Origin: Cohaesibacter sp.
GTDB lineage: Bacteria; Pseudomonadota; Alphaproteobacteria; Rhizobiales; Cohaesibacteraceae
DNA: 64,000 nucleotides
Direction of reading: 5' to 3'
NCBI GenBank assembly: GCA_025210795.1
Contig: JAOAQZ010000038.1
Location: forward strand, 1-64,000
The notes under the pieces were generated by a model that was not told the DNA's origin, made no database searches, and saw nothing but the letters and a program-made list of their open reading frames with translations. Position 1 is the stretch's first letter. Every line of letters begins with the position of its first letter. A program made the translations under genes and the position numbers. Below are positions 45,502-54,651 of the stretch, piece after piece.

Positions 45502-46794
45502 TTAGACTTCTTCACCGCGAGACGCGAGAATTGTGTCTTCCAGCGTACGCAGGCCGGTGCGGGTCGCATTGACCATACACGCCATGTTGCCCGGAGCATG
45601 CTGGTTGGCAAGCATCAGCTCGTGCGCCTTTGGAATCTGCTCCCAGGAGAAAACCTCGGACATGCAAGGATCCACCTGACGATTGATCACCATCTGGTTG
45701 GCAGCCATAGACTGTTTCAGATGGGCAAAGTGAGAACCCTGAACACGCTTCTGATGCATCCAGACATAGCGGGCATCCATGGTCAGGTTAAAGCCTGATG
45801 TACCGGCACAGAACACGATCATGCCACCACGCTTGGTGATAAAGGTCGAGGTCGGGAAGGTTGCTTCACCGGGATGCTCGAACACCATATCGACATTGTT
45901 GCCTTTGCCGGTGATGTCCCAGATCGCTTTACCGAATTTGCGAACTTCCTTGAACCATTCTTTATATTCGTCGGAATTCACCGGCGGCAATTGGCCCCAG
46001 CAGGTGAAATCCTTACGGTTCAAGACGCCGCGAGCACCAAGGCTCATCACATAATCGCGCTTGGTTTCGTCGGAGATCACACCGATCGCATTGGCGCCAG
46101 CCGCTGCAGCAATCTGCACACCAAACACGCCAAGACCGCCAGAAGCGCCCCAGATCAGAACATTCTGGCCGGGCTTGAGGTCATGGGGAGCATGGCCAAA
46201 CAGCATGCGGTAAGCGGTTGCCAGTGTCAGAACATAGCAGGAGCTTTCTTCCCAAGTCAGATGCTTGGGACGTGGCATCAGCTGCTGGGCCTGAACGCGA
46301 GAGAACTGCGCGAAAGATCCATCGGGAGTTTCATAACCCCAAATGCGCTGAGTTGGCGAATACATAGGATCGCCACCATTACACTCCTCATCGTCACCGT
46401 CATCCTGGTTACAGTGAATGACAACCTCGTCGCCCACTTTCCAGTTTTTCACCTTACGGCCAACAGCCCAGACGATACCGGACGCATCAGACCCTGCAAT
46501 ATGATAAGGGTTTTTGTGAACATCCAGAGGAGAGATTGGCTCACCCAAGCCAGCCCAAACACCATTATAGTTGACGCCAGCGGCCATGTTGAGAACCAAC
46601 ACTTCGTGGCTATCCAGCTCCCAGGTTGGAACCACTTCCAGCTGGAAGGATTTTTCCGGGGTGCCATGGCGTTCTTTACGAATCGCCCATCCATACATTT
46701 CTTTCGGCACATGCCCCAAGGGTGGGATCTCACCGAGTTCATAAAGGTCTTTTTTCTCGCCGGTTGTACCTTGAGCAAGGAGTTCTTCAGCCAT
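45502..46794 (-). CDS. ccr: Crotonyl-CoA carboxylase/reductase
   Basis: This 430-residue NADPH-dependent enzyme converts crotonyl-CoA and CO2 to ethylmalonyl-CoA, the key step of the ethylmalonyl-CoA pathway for acetyl-CoA assimilation without isocitrate lyase. It is a zinc-less medium-chain reductase: NAD(P) motif WGASGGLGVFG at about residue 218, CO2-pocket motifs YNGVWAG, the FEHPGEATFPTS region and GSHFAH with the conserved His. AGGAGGAG precedes the ATG. It is divergent from the mutase gene that acts two steps later in the pathway, with a common control region. Confidence 0.97.
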   Translation of the reverse strand: MAEELLAQGTTGEKKDLYELGEIPPLGHVPKEMYGWAIRKERHGTPEKSFQLEVVPTWELDSHEVLVLNMAAGVNYNGVWAGLGEPISPLDVHKNPYHIAGSDASGIVWAVGRKVKNWKVGDEVVIHCNQDDGDDEECNGGDPMYSPTQRIWGYETPDGSFAQFSRVQAQQLMPRPKHLTWEESSCYVLTLATAYRMLFGHAPHDLKPGQNVLIWGASGGLGVFGVQIAAAAGANAIGVISDETKRDYVMSLGARGVLNRKDFTCWGQLPPVNSDEYKEWFKEVRKFGKAIWDITGKGNNVDMVFEHPGEATFPTSTFITKRGGMIVFCAGTSGFNLTMDARYVWMHQKRVQGSHFAHLKQSMAANQMVINRQVDPCMSEVFSWEQIPKAHELMLANQHAPGNMACMVNATRTGLRTLEDTILASRGEEV

Positions 46795-47120
46795 TCTGCT
46801 CCTCCTGATGGTCTTACTCTGAATTGATCTATGTCATATTGCATTGCAACATAGACTGAATGTCAAGAGACAATTTATAACGCTGTCGCGAAACTATCTT
46901 AAATTATTTCATAGAATGATATGCGTCTTATTGCCAATTTGCATTTTGCGCATGCGAAGAAGACTATGCGTCATGCCTCTCAGGCGCTATAAGATGATCT
47001 ATAGAGGCAAACGCAAAGGCGACCCTGTGGGAAGAGGGTAGATTGCCGCAGGATAAATGGCTTGTTGAAACAAACCGACCTGAAATGCGTGGATAAGATT
47101 TTGTGACGGGAGAAGTTGTC
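46795..47120. other. Divergent control region of ccr and ecm
   Basis: About 326 bases without a supported gene. It contains the ccr promoter and a TTGCA-T-TGCAA palindrome (annotated next), and a second TTGC/GCAA-like word cluster near 46938-46957 closer to ecm. Confidence 0.5.
46838..46866 (-). promoter_or_regulatory. ccr promoter overlapped by a TTGCATTGCAA palindrome
   Basis: On the minus strand TTGACA (46866-46861) and TGCAAT (46843-46838) are 17 bases apart. The -10 overlaps the palindrome TTGCA-T-TGCAA at 46839-46849. The palindrome resembles TTGC-N3-GCAA sites of PhaR/PhbF-type regulators of acetyl-CoA/PHB flux, or could bind a TetR-type CcrR; both are inferences. Confidence 0.55.
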
Positions 47121-49130
47121 ATGACCACTACAGGGACTAAGGATCCAAAAACCATCAATGGCGCTGCGCCAAAAGATCGCCCCTGGATTTTCCGCACCTA
47201 TGCGGGCCATTCAACCGCGCGCGATTCCAATGCCCTGTATCGCATGAACCTGTCGAAAGGACAGACCGGCCTGTCCGTTGCCTTTGATCTACCAACACAA
47301 ACAGGCTATGACCCCGATCATTCCCTCTCGCGCGGGGAAGTGGGCAAGGTGGGCGTGCCCATTGCCCATATTGGTGACATGCGGGCGCTGTTTGACCAGA
47401 TCCCTCTGGAGCAAATGAACACCTCCATGACGATCAATGCCACCGCTGCCTGGCTGCTGTCTCTCTATATTGCGGTGGCAGATGAGCAAGGCGCGGACCG
47501 CTCCAAGCTGGCGGGCACAACGCAAAATGATCTGATTAAAGAATATCTCTCACGCGGCACCTATGTCTTCCCGCCAGCCCCGTCCCTGCGGCTGACCACC
47601 GATATTATCGGCTTTACCTACCGCGAAATGCCTAAATTCAACCCCATGAATGTATGCTCCTACCATCTGCAAGAAGCAGGGGCGACACCGGTTCAGGAAC
47701 TGGCCTACGCTTTGTCCACAGCCATTGCGGTGCTGGATGCGGTAAAAGAAACCGGAGCAATTTCTGAAGAAGATTTCCCCAAGGCCGTAGGCCGGATCTC
47801 TTTCTTCGTCAATGCTGGCATGCGCTTTGTGACCGAAATCTGCAAAATGCGCGCCTTTGTTGATCTGTGGGATGAAATCTGCGTCGAACGCTATGGCGTT
47901 ACAGAAGAAAAATACCGCCGCTTCCGCTATGGCGTGCAGGTCAACAGCCTTGGCCTCACCGAACAGCAGCCGGAAAACAACGTTTATCGCGTTCTCATTG
48001 AAATGCTGGCGGTTGTTCTTTCCAAAAAAGCCCGTGCCCGCGCAGTTCAGCTCCCCGCATGGAACGAAGCTCTGGGCTTGCCGCGTCCATGGGACCAGCA
48101 ATGGTCCCTGCGCATGCAACAGATCATGGCCTTTGAATCCGACCTTCTGGAATATGGCGATATCTTCGACGGCTCCAAAGAAATTGATGCCAAGGTAGAA
48201 GCGCTGAAAAGTGAAGCCAGAGCCGAAATGGCCCGCATCGAGGAAATGGGCGGCGCTGTCTCTGCCATTGAATCAAGCTATATGAAGCAAAAACTGGTTG
48301 AATCGAACGCCAAGCGTCTGGAAGGCATCGAATCGGGCAACCAGACTTTGGTTGGCGTTAACAAATTCATGGAAAGTGAACCCTCCCCTCTTGCCTCGGG
48401 CGAGGACAGCGGCATCCTGACCGTTGATCCACAGGTAGAAGAGGAAGCTGTGGAAAATCTCAAGGCCTGGCGCACCGCTCGCGACGATGCGGCTGTGAAA
48501 GCCACTTTGGATGCCCTGCGCAAAGCCGCCCAGTCCGGTGAGAATATCATGGAGCCCTCCATTGCTTGCGCTAAGGCTGGCGTCACAACCGGCGAATGGG
48601 GGCAAGTTCTGCGCGATGTCTTTGGCGAATATCGCGCCCCAACCGGCGTTGGCAAAGCGGCTCGCACCGATGGCGATGATCTGGAAGATGTGCGCGTAGC
48701 CGTCAATGAAGCGTCTGATAAGCTCGGTCGCCGCCTTAAAATTCTGGTCGGCAAGCCCGGACTTGATGGCCATTCAAATGGCGCTGAGCAGATCGCTGTG
48801 CGCGCGCGCGATAGCGGCATGGAAGTGGTCTATCAAGGCATTCGCCTTACCCCAGAGCAAATCGTCAACACCGCTTTGGAAGAAGGGGTGCATGTGGTTG
48901 GTCTCTCTATCCTCTCCGGCTCCCATCTGGCACTGGTTGGCGATGTGATGGAGCAAATGAAAGCGGCAGAACTGGATGATGTTCCCGTGATTGTCGGCGG
49001 CATCATCCCGCCAGCCGATGCCGAGACGCTGAAAGGCTATGGTGTGGCGCAGGTCTATACGCCAAAAGATTTCCAGCTTAACGAAATCATGAAAGACATC
49101 GCGCAATTGACCGCCAGTCAGGCAGGATAA
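47121..49130 (+). CDS. ecm: Ethylmalonyl-CoA mutase (B12-dependent, methylmalonyl-CoA mutase-like)
   Basis: This 669-residue adenosylcobalamin mutase probably converts (2R)-ethylmalonyl-CoA to methylsuccinyl-CoA. The N-terminal TIM-barrel catalytic domain shows FRTYAGHSTARDSN, GLSVAFDLPTQTGYDPDH and the substrate block TTQNDLIKEY. The C-terminal B12 domain has GLDGHSNGAEQIA with the Co-ligating His. Pairing with ccr argues for ethylmalonyl- over methylmalonyl-CoA mutase. The ATG at 47121 has GGGAG eight bases upstream and is preferred to a GTG six codons earlier. The cobalamin it needs can be made by the aerobic route that uses CobS/CobT in this window. Confidence 0.93.
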   Translation: MTTTGTKDPKTINGAAPKDRPWIFRTYAGHSTARDSNALYRMNLSKGQTGLSVAFDLPTQTGYDPDHSLSRGEVGKVGVPIAHIGDMRALFDQIPLEQMNTSMTINATAAWLLSLYIAVADEQGADRSKLAGTTQNDLIKEYLSRGTYVFPPAPSLRLTTDIIGFTYREMPKFNPMNVCSYHLQEAGATPVQELAYALSTAIAVLDAVKETGAISEEDFPKAVGRISFFVNAGMRFVTEICKMRAFVDLWDEICVERYGVTEEKYRRFRYGVQVNSLGLTEQQPENNVYRVLIEMLAVVLSKKARARAVQLPAWNEALGLPRPWDQQWSLRMQQIMAFESDLLEYGDIFDGSKEIDAKVEALKSEARAEMARIEEMGGAVSAIESSYMKQKLVESNAKRLEGIESGNQTLVGVNKFMESEPSPLASGEDSGILTVDPQVEEEAVENLKAWRTARDDAAVKATLDALRKAAQSGENIMEPSIACAKAGVTTGEWGQVLRDVFGEYRAPTGVGKAARTDGDDLEDVRVAVNEASDKLGRRLKILVGKPGLDGHSNGAEQIAVRARDSGMEVVYQGIRLTPEQIVNTALEEGVHVVGLSILSGSHLALVGDVMEQMKAAELDDVPVIVGGIIPPADAETLKGYGVAQVYTPKDFQLNEIMKDIAQLTASQAG

Positions 49131-49164
49131 GCGCTGCTTTCAAAAGCCAAAATTCAAAACACAT

Positions 49165-49199
49165 TAAAGAAGCGGATGCCAATGGCATCCGCTTCTTTT
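49165..49199. terminator. Terminator after ecm
   Basis: AAGAAGCGGATGCC-AAT-GGCATCCGCTTCTTTTG, 34 bases after the ecm stop; A/T flanks also suit the converging minus-strand kinase gene. Confidence 0.92.
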
Positions 49200-49224
49200 G
49201 TAGGATTTTTCGGCAAGATTGGCT

Positions 49225-50325
49225 CTAGAACAACTGGGCCTGAATATGATTGAGCAAATCGGCTGCCCGCACAGGCCGCTGCTGCCAAGCGGCAAAAAGA
49301 GGCATATGCGCAGGGGCTGCATCTGACGAGATGGCAATCATCGGGATCGCCCGGATCTCTGAAGACAGGTCAATCTCCCGCGCCAAATCCCATCCTCCCA
49401 TTTCCGGCATACGAATATCGATAAAAATCAAATCCGGCTTATTTGTCTCAAGGCTGTGCAAGGCCTGTTTGCCCGATAACGCATGCAGTACCCGGATGTT
49501 CATCGCTTTGAGCATCTCTCCCATAATAAGGTGGTTGGTTTTGTTATCATCCACCACCAAAATAGTGAGCGCAGCAAGACGATCCGCCAGATCTTGCGGT
49601 CCTGCAAAGGGCAGCTCTTCACATGTTTGATCGGAGAAGACGGGCACAAGCGGCAAGAGAATGCGAAAACAGGCCCCGTGGGGCAAGTTGGCTTTGGCCG
49701 TAAGAGTTCCCCCCATCACCGAGATGATGTTTCTGGCGCTCCACAATCCCAGCCCGTCCCCGCTTTTGTCCTGATGATTGCTGCCGCGCTGATAGGGCAT
49801 AAACAGATGCTCGGCACTATCCTCTCCAAAGCCCGGACCGGTATCACATAAGCAAAGCTCAAGCTGCTGGCTTTCATGATCAAGACCGCAAGTTAAAAAG
49901 ATATCCGCTCCCTCCCCATAATGAAGCGCATTATCCAAAAGCAAAATCAGCACCCGATGCAATTGGGCCTGATCGAGCACGATGGGGGGAAGCTGGGCAA
50001 TATCTTCATCAATGGTCAGCGAAAAACTGGCCTTGCTGCTATGGGCAAGCCCTAAGGCAAGAGTGCGAAAATCATCAAGACATTCATGAAGCAAAATACC
50101 TTGCCCGCACGGAAGCGCAGGCCGGCGAACACCCCCATCCATAATAGCAAGGGCATTGTCAGCCGCCAAATGAATAGCATCAACCAAATGGCCCACCTGA
50201 TCAGGATCCGGAGAGCTTTTGATCAAATTGCTTAAAGAGATAACGGCGCTGATATGGGTGCGCAAATCATGATGCAGGCTCTCTTCCTGCGGAAGGGTAG
50301 GAGCAATTTTTGTCTTCTTTGGCAT
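49225..50325 (-). CDS. Minimal hybrid histidine kinase with receiver domain
   Basis: This 366-residue cytoplasmic protein has no sensor or membrane segment. The H box HDLRTH is near residue 19, immediately at the N terminus. The ATPase domain has the N box LLDNALHYG, G1 DTGPGFG and G2 GDGLGLW. A C-terminal receiver (about residues 255-366) has VVDDNKTN and the phospho-acceptor Asp in FIDIRMPEMGG. The conserved receiver Lys region reads QQRPVRA, so Lys is replaced by Arg. It probably receives its signal from a partner. The ATG with GAGG six bases upstream is used. No response-regulator gene is adjacent. Confidence 0.87.
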   Translation of the reverse strand: MPKKTKIAPTLPQEESLHHDLRTHISAVISLSNLIKSSPDPDQVGHLVDAIHLAADNALAIMDGGVRRPALPCGQGILLHECLDDFRTLALGLAHSSKASFSLTIDEDIAQLPPIVLDQAQLHRVLILLLDNALHYGEGADIFLTCGLDHESQQLELCLCDTGPGFGEDSAEHLFMPYQRGSNHQDKSGDGLGLWSARNIISVMGGTLTAKANLPHGACFRILLPLVPVFSDQTCEELPFAGPQDLADRLAALTILVVDDNKTNHLIMGEMLKAMNIRVLHALSGKQALHSLETNKPDLIFIDIRMPEMGGWDLAREIDLSSEIRAIPMIAISSDAAPAHMPLFAAWQQRPVRAADLLNHIQAQLF

Positions 50326-50611
50326 ACCATTCCTCGGCTGCACAGCATTGCAGAGCGCCTTTCATTCCAACACCCTGTTGTCGCACACCAAAACAAGAGA
50401 GCGGAATTAAGGTCGCAAACCAGCGAATATTTGACGCCAGTATAAGAGCAATTTCCTACCACTCCAATAAAGCCTTTTTGGGGCCTGTGCACTATGGGCT
50501 TTTGTGCAGCTCCATCTTGCTCTATTGTCTTTAAGTGGAAGACATATCCCCTCCCCCTTCCCGAAGGCCACGCTCCGCTGGCCCAGCTACCCTCCAAGCT
50601 CGAGACAAAAC

Positions 50612-51562
50612 ATGGTTGATATCTTCTCTCTTGTTTTCCCCATTTTCGGGCTAATCGCCGTTGGTTATGTCCTTGTTACAAGCGGCATTTTGCCTCTTGC
50701 CTCTGGCAATGCCTTATCCAAATTCGTATTCACCCTGCCCATTCCGCTGCTTATTTTCAAAGCTCTGGCCACCAGCGACCCATCCGCACAATCCCCATGG
50801 CTTTTGTGGCTCACATATTTCGGCTCAGTCTTTGTGATCTGGTCTCTGGGAATGATAAGTGTGCAGCTTTTCTTCGGGCGGCGCGGATCTGTCTTGGTGG
50901 TTGCAGGTATCTCCGCAGCATTTTCCAATCTGGTTCTTCTGGGCATTCCCATTGTCTCAGGCGTCTATGGAGACAAAGGCCTTGTCCCGCTTTTATTGCT
51001 TCTCTCCATCCACCTGCCGATTATGATGCTAACAAGCTCGGTGCTGGTCGAATATTACGGCACAGAAGGAGAAGACCCGAAAGCGAAAAGATCCTGGGGC
51101 GCCATGATCAAGCGCGTGGCGCTGGGCCTTATTCAAAATCCGATCATCATTGGCATCCTCTCAGGCGGTCTTTGGGGCATTATGGGATGGCCCATTCCCC
51201 ATCTGGCAGGCCTTGTCATTGACAAGATTGTCCCCACTGCCGTGCCTCTTGCCCTGATCGCCATGGGAATGGGACTCAAACAATATGGCCTAAGAGGCCA
51301 TATCGCGCCGGGTTTTGTGCTGGCCTTGCTCAAAACCATGGCCTTTCCCGCGCTTCTTTATGTCCTTGTTTTCTGGGTCATGCCGATGGATCCCCTCTGG
51401 GCGGGAGCGCTTGTGCTGGGCGCAGCCAGCCCGACAGGGGTAAACGCCTATTTGCTCGCAGATCATTTCAAAGTGGGGCACGGCCTTGCGGCCAATTCAA
51501 TCACCCTATCAGTGCTTTTGGGTCTCATCACGCTGCCCTTCTGGCTAACTGTGGTCACTTAG
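50612..51562 (+). CDS. AEC (auxin efflux carrier) family transporter
   Basis: This 316-residue membrane protein has about ten hydrophobic segments in two halves, typical of AEC-family secondary carriers (PF03547), which move organic acids or amino-acid-derived compounds. Family motifs are LSKFVFTLPIPLLIFKAL at the N-terminal half and the C-terminal GAASPTGVNAYLLADHFKVG. The ATG of MVDIFSLVF is the natural start; the frame is open 36 codons upstream with no coding character. Its stop overlaps the gluQ stop on the other strand. Substrate unknown. Confidence 0.9.
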   Translation: MVDIFSLVFPIFGLIAVGYVLVTSGILPLASGNALSKFVFTLPIPLLIFKALATSDPSAQSPWLLWLTYFGSVFVIWSLGMISVQLFFGRRGSVLVVAGISAAFSNLVLLGIPIVSGVYGDKGLVPLLLLLSIHLPIMMLTSSVLVEYYGTEGEDPKAKRSWGAMIKRVALGLIQNPIIIGILSGGLWGIMGWPIPHLAGLVIDKIVPTAVPLALIAMGMGLKQYGLRGHIAPGFVLALLKTMAFPALLYVLVFWVMPMDPLWAGALVLGAASPTGVNAYLLADHFKVGHGLAANSITLSVLLGLITLPFWLTVVT

Positions 51563-52472
51563 GAACAGCACCTTCTCCCATTGCCAGATCTTCATCTGTG
51601 ATCTCAATCATTGTCTTGATATCCCGCAGCGTTGTGCCACTTTCGCGCAGATGAGCAAGGCTCAAATCCTGCCGGGATTTGGATAATTTCTCACCCCATG
51701 CATTATTGATAAGGCGGTGGTGATAATAGGTCGGTTGCGGCAGGTCCAGCAGTTCCTGAAGCAGGCGATGCAAACTGGTGGCCCAAAACAAATCAAGACC
51801 GCGCACGCAGTGGGTAATCCCTTGCGCAGCATCATCCAGCACAACGGACAAATGATAAGACGTTAGGCAATCTTTGCGCGCCAGAATAACATCCCCCCAC
51901 GCGGCCGGGTCCGCCATTACCTTACCCCCGATAACATGCGCTCCTTCAAGGCCAGCCCCCTGCTCGCGCCAGAAAAGGGGCAAATCCGCCCCAATCTCAC
52001 AAAGCGCACGCCCCATATCAAGTCGCAACGCACTGGGCGCACCATCCTCCTTACTTTCTTTGTCATAAAGCAGATCACGAGGATAGAGCGGCGCGCCATC
52101 CGGATCACAAGGATAGGCCTCTTCTAAGCTTTCTTGAGCGCACAAAACCGCTTGTTTGATATCCTTGCGCGAAGCACTTGAAGAATAGATCAAATCCTTT
52201 TGGGCAAGCCTTTCAAGCTGCCCACTATACTGCTCAAAGCGGCTTGATTGATAAAGAACCGGCTCTTCCCATTCAAGGCCGAGCCATTCCAGATCCATCA
52301 GCATTTGCGCGCGCCGCTCAGGGGTGCAGCGGATGACATCAATATCTTCCATACGCAGCAAAAATCGCCCACCAAGCCGTTTTGCCAGCTCAAAATTGAG
52401 CAGAGCGGAGAAAGCATGGCCAAGATGAAGAGCCCCGTTGGGGCTGGGGGCAAATCTGAAAACCGGCTTCAT
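51555..52472 (-). CDS. gluQ: Glutamyl-Q tRNA(Asp) synthetase
   Basis: This 305-residue protein is a shortened class I glutamyl-tRNA synthetase catalytic core that attaches glutamate to queuosine-34 of tRNA-Asp. HLGH is at residues 16-19, KLSKS near residue 266, and the anticodon-binding domain is absent, as in YadB/GluQ-RS. The segment that carries the C-x-C zinc ligands in E. coli reads YSSSASR here, so at least two zinc ligands are missing; a later Cys in YPCDPDG remains. It fits with a queuosine-precursor transporter elsewhere in the window. No operon partner. Confidence 0.92.
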   Translation of the reverse strand: MKPVFRFAPSPNGALHLGHAFSALLNFELAKRLGGRFLLRMEDIDVIRCTPERRAQMLMDLEWLGLEWEEPVLYQSSRFEQYSGQLERLAQKDLIYSSSASRKDIKQAVLCAQESLEEAYPCDPDGAPLYPRDLLYDKESKEDGAPSALRLDMGRALCEIGADLPLFWREQGAGLEGAHVIGGKVMADPAAWGDVILARKDCLTSYHLSVVLDDAAQGITHCVRGLDLFWATSLHRLLQELLDLPQPTYYHHRLINNAWGEKLSKSRQDLSLAHLRESGTTLRDIKTMIEITDEDLAMGEGAVPK

Positions 52473-52562
52473 ATCAAGGTAATCTCATCAAAGGCTGGAA
52501 ACAGGGCGTCATTCTTGATAGCTCAGGTAAGGTAAGGCGGCAAGGTAAAGGAGCTGACACAG

Positions 52563-53201
52563 ATGAGACTGACCAACCAGGCAGATCTGGAAAAGGCTTT
52601 TGACAAACTGGCCGCTCTTGATCCGCGCCTTGCCTCTATCCGGTCTCAATGCGCGCCCATTGCAATTCGCCAGCGGCCGCAAGGGCTTGAAGGACTGCTC
52701 GGCATCATCATCGCCCAGCAAGTCTCCGTTGCATCGGCCAAAGCCATCTCGGCGCGATTTAAGGAAGCATTTCCTCAGCTGACCGCCCGGCATCTTTCCA
52801 AGGCAAGTGACGACGACTTGCGCGCCTGTTCTCTCTCGCGCCCCAAAATCAAAACCATTCGCAAATTAGTCGAAGCGATTGACGATGGGTTTGATCTTTT
52901 AGTGCTGGCCGAGAAAAGCGCTGAAGAAGCTCATGCAGATCTGTGTAGCCTTCACGGGATTGGGCCATGGACAGCTGAAATCTATCTACTCTTTTGCCTT
53001 GGACACAGAGATATTTTCCCCGCAGGCGATCTTGCCCTGCAAATCTCCCTTGCCTCTGTCTTGGGTCTTAAGGAAAAGCCGGACGCAAAAGAAACCGCCC
53101 GCCATGTGGCCGCCTTATGGGCACCAGAGCGAAGCGCCGCCGCTCACCTATTATGGGCCCATTACCGGCACTTAAAACAAGGACGCGATGGGGTCCTTTA
53201 G
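52563..53201 (+). CDS. AlkA-type DNA-3-methyladenine glycosylase
   Basis: This 212-residue HhH-GPD superfamily base-excision glycosylase removes alkylated purines. The N-terminal helical part includes GLLGIIIAQQVSVASA, the helix-hairpin-helix is LHGIGPWTAEIYLLFCLG, and the catalytic Asp is in FPAGDLALQ. It is a compact bacterial form lacking the extra N-terminal domain of E. coli AlkA. It is convergent with dsbB and divergent from gluQ, so it appears to be a single-gene unit. Confidence 0.92.
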   Translation: MRLTNQADLEKAFDKLAALDPRLASIRSQCAPIAIRQRPQGLEGLLGIIIAQQVSVASAKAISARFKEAFPQLTARHLSKASDDDLRACSLSRPKIKTIRKLVEAIDDGFDLLVLAEKSAEEAHADLCSLHGIGPWTAEIYLLFCLGHRDIFPAGDLALQISLASVLGLKEKPDAKETARHVAALWAPERSAAAHLLWAHYRHLKQGRDGVL

Positions 53202-53222
53202 AAAAGACCCAGCATCATTTTT

Positions 53223-53771
53223 CTATTTCTTGAGGATCTTATCAAGATAAGGCTGCGCAAATCCGGCTGACAGCACCGCCCCGCCAATGGCAATGGCGGC
53301 GAGAATAGTGGACGCAACCACATTCCAGCCAGCAAAAGACAGGCCAAACATGCGCCAGGATGCAGTGTTACAGCTCACAATCTTCACTTGCTGGATCTGG
53401 GCCAGCAAATCCCCTGCATTTTGGGTAATGGGAATGCCGCCACCGCAATCATTCGGACCAAGCCAGAAATCCCATTCTGCCCCGGCCTGATAGACCCCGA
53501 TCCCGGCCCCATAAAGGATAACCGCAGCCAAAGCCAGAAAAACAAGACGAATGGCACGAGCGGACCATTGAAGGCGCATGGCAAGCAAAAGCCCTAGGGC
53601 AAAAGGCACCATGGCATAATGGGGATGACGCTGGGCAAGACACAATTTGCAAGGCACATAGCCGCCAATATGCTGAAAGCCCAAGGCCCCGCCAAGAAGG
53701 GACAAAGCGCCCAGAAGAAGCAAAATTGCCGCAAGCTTCTGCGTGATACCGACCGGTGCTGTCAAAGTCAT
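53223..53771 (-). CDS. Disulfide bond formation protein DsbB family
   Basis: This 182-residue inner-membrane quinone reductase reoxidises DsbA. Four hydrophobic segments are visible. The first periplasmic loop has PCKLC (Cys 41 and 44) and the second has Cys in PNDCGGG and in VSCNTASW, so all four redox Cys are present. DsbB-specific QRHPHY follows the CxxC. It lies 93 bases downstream of the DedA-family gene on the same strand and may be co-transcribed. Confidence 0.93.
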   Translation of the reverse strand: MTLTAPVGITQKLAAILLLLGALSLLGGALGFQHIGGYVPCKLCLAQRHPHYAMVPFALGLLLAMRLQWSARAIRLVFLALAAVILYGAGIGVYQAGAEWDFWLGPNDCGGGIPITQNAGDLLAQIQQVKIVSCNTASWRMFGLSFAGWNVVASTILAAIAIGGAVLSAGFAQPYLDKILKK

Positions 53772-53864
53772 ATTCGCCCCATTCCTTCAGCGCCCAGCGC
53801 TTGCCTTCAGTCACCCGCCTTGCTCTCTTCACCAGAAAAATCCAAGGCAAGGCGGCCAAGCAAA

Positions 53865-54446
53865 TCAAATAAGATATTTGACCGCTACAAAACCACCAAT
53901 CAATAAAGCCAGAGCGACGGTAAAAACAAGCCCCAAGCGCCGCTCTATAAAGTCGCGGATTGGCGGACCAAGCCAATAAAGCAAGGCCGCCAGCACAAAG
54001 AAGCGAAGCCCTCTGGCAACAATAGAGGCAATGGTAAAGACGAAAAGGGGCAAACCAGTGGCACCCGATGCAATGGTGATCACTTTATAGGGGAAAGGTG
54101 TCAACCCTGCGATCAACACGATCCAGACACCCCATTCATTATAACGGGCTGCAAAATCTGAGAATTTCTCTGCATAGCCATAAAAACTCAAAATTGGCTG
54201 AGCGACTTGATCAAAGAGAAACGCCCCGATGAAATATCCAGCCAACCCACCCAGAACTGACGCAACAGTACAAAGCGCGGCATAAATCCACGCCTTTTGC
54301 CGCTTGGCAATCACCATCGGAATGAGCAGGGTATCGGGCGGAATAGGAAAGACGGAACTTTCAACAAAGGACACAACCCCCAAGGCCCACCCAGCACGCG
54401 GGGAGCTTGCCAGAGACATGGTCCAGTCATAGAGTTTTCTCAACAT
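53865..54446 (-). CDS. DedA-family (YqaA type) membrane protein
   Basis: This 193-residue SNARE-associated/VTT-domain protein has four or five hydrophobic segments. It shows the family pattern: an FVESSVFPIPPDTLLIP re-entrant helix with its E and Pro-rich motif, and G-x-TPFPYK with R/K later. DedA proteins act as flippases for polyprenyl phosphate or phospholipids; YqaA-type members are less well studied. It is probably the first gene of a two-gene unit with dsbB. Confidence 0.9.
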   Translation of the reverse strand: MLRKLYDWTMSLASSPRAGWALGVVSFVESSVFPIPPDTLLIPMVIAKRQKAWIYAALCTVASVLGGLAGYFIGAFLFDQVAQPILSFYGYAEKFSDFAARYNEWGVWIVLIAGLTPFPYKVITIASGATGLPLFVFTIASIVARGLRFFVLAALLYWLGPPIRDFIERRLGLVFTVALALLIGGFVAVKYLI

Positions 54447-54611
54447 GGCAGATCAGTCTTTCTTGATATCTCGGCGCCGAGAGGCACCAGATAAGTCCAT
54501 CTTTCACACATCATACTTTTGCGTGAGCGCACCTTAATAAAGCCAGATGGCTGAAATGTTAAGGAGATTGAGAAATCGTGTTGAAGATGTGACAAAACAC
54601 AATGTTATTTG

Positions 54612-54639
54612 TTGACGGGGAAAAATTATCTCCTATAGT
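54612..54639 (+). promoter_or_regulatory. Promoter of tRNA-Leu
   Basis: TTGACG (54612-54617) and TATAGT (54634-54639) with a 16-base spacer; the mature tRNA starts 12 bases after the -10. Confidence 0.75.
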
Positions 54640-54651
54640 CCCTCCTCACGT

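Noticed and set aside
45303..45572. 89-codon open frame on the plus strand between the acyltransferase and ccr genes
   Set aside because: It runs through the ccr terminator hairpin and into antisense of ccr; composition and lack of motifs show it is not a gene.
46795..47120. Cobalamin riboswitch before the B12-dependent mutase gene
   Set aside because: I could not find the B12-box word or the matching stems; the region reads as ordinary divergent promoters.
23043..50487. Exact 17-base repeat AGCCTTTTTGGGGCCTG at 23043-23059 and 50471-50487
   Set aside because: Low-complexity word in two unrelated upstream regions; a chance match of this length is not very unlikely in 64 kb and nothing else around it matches.
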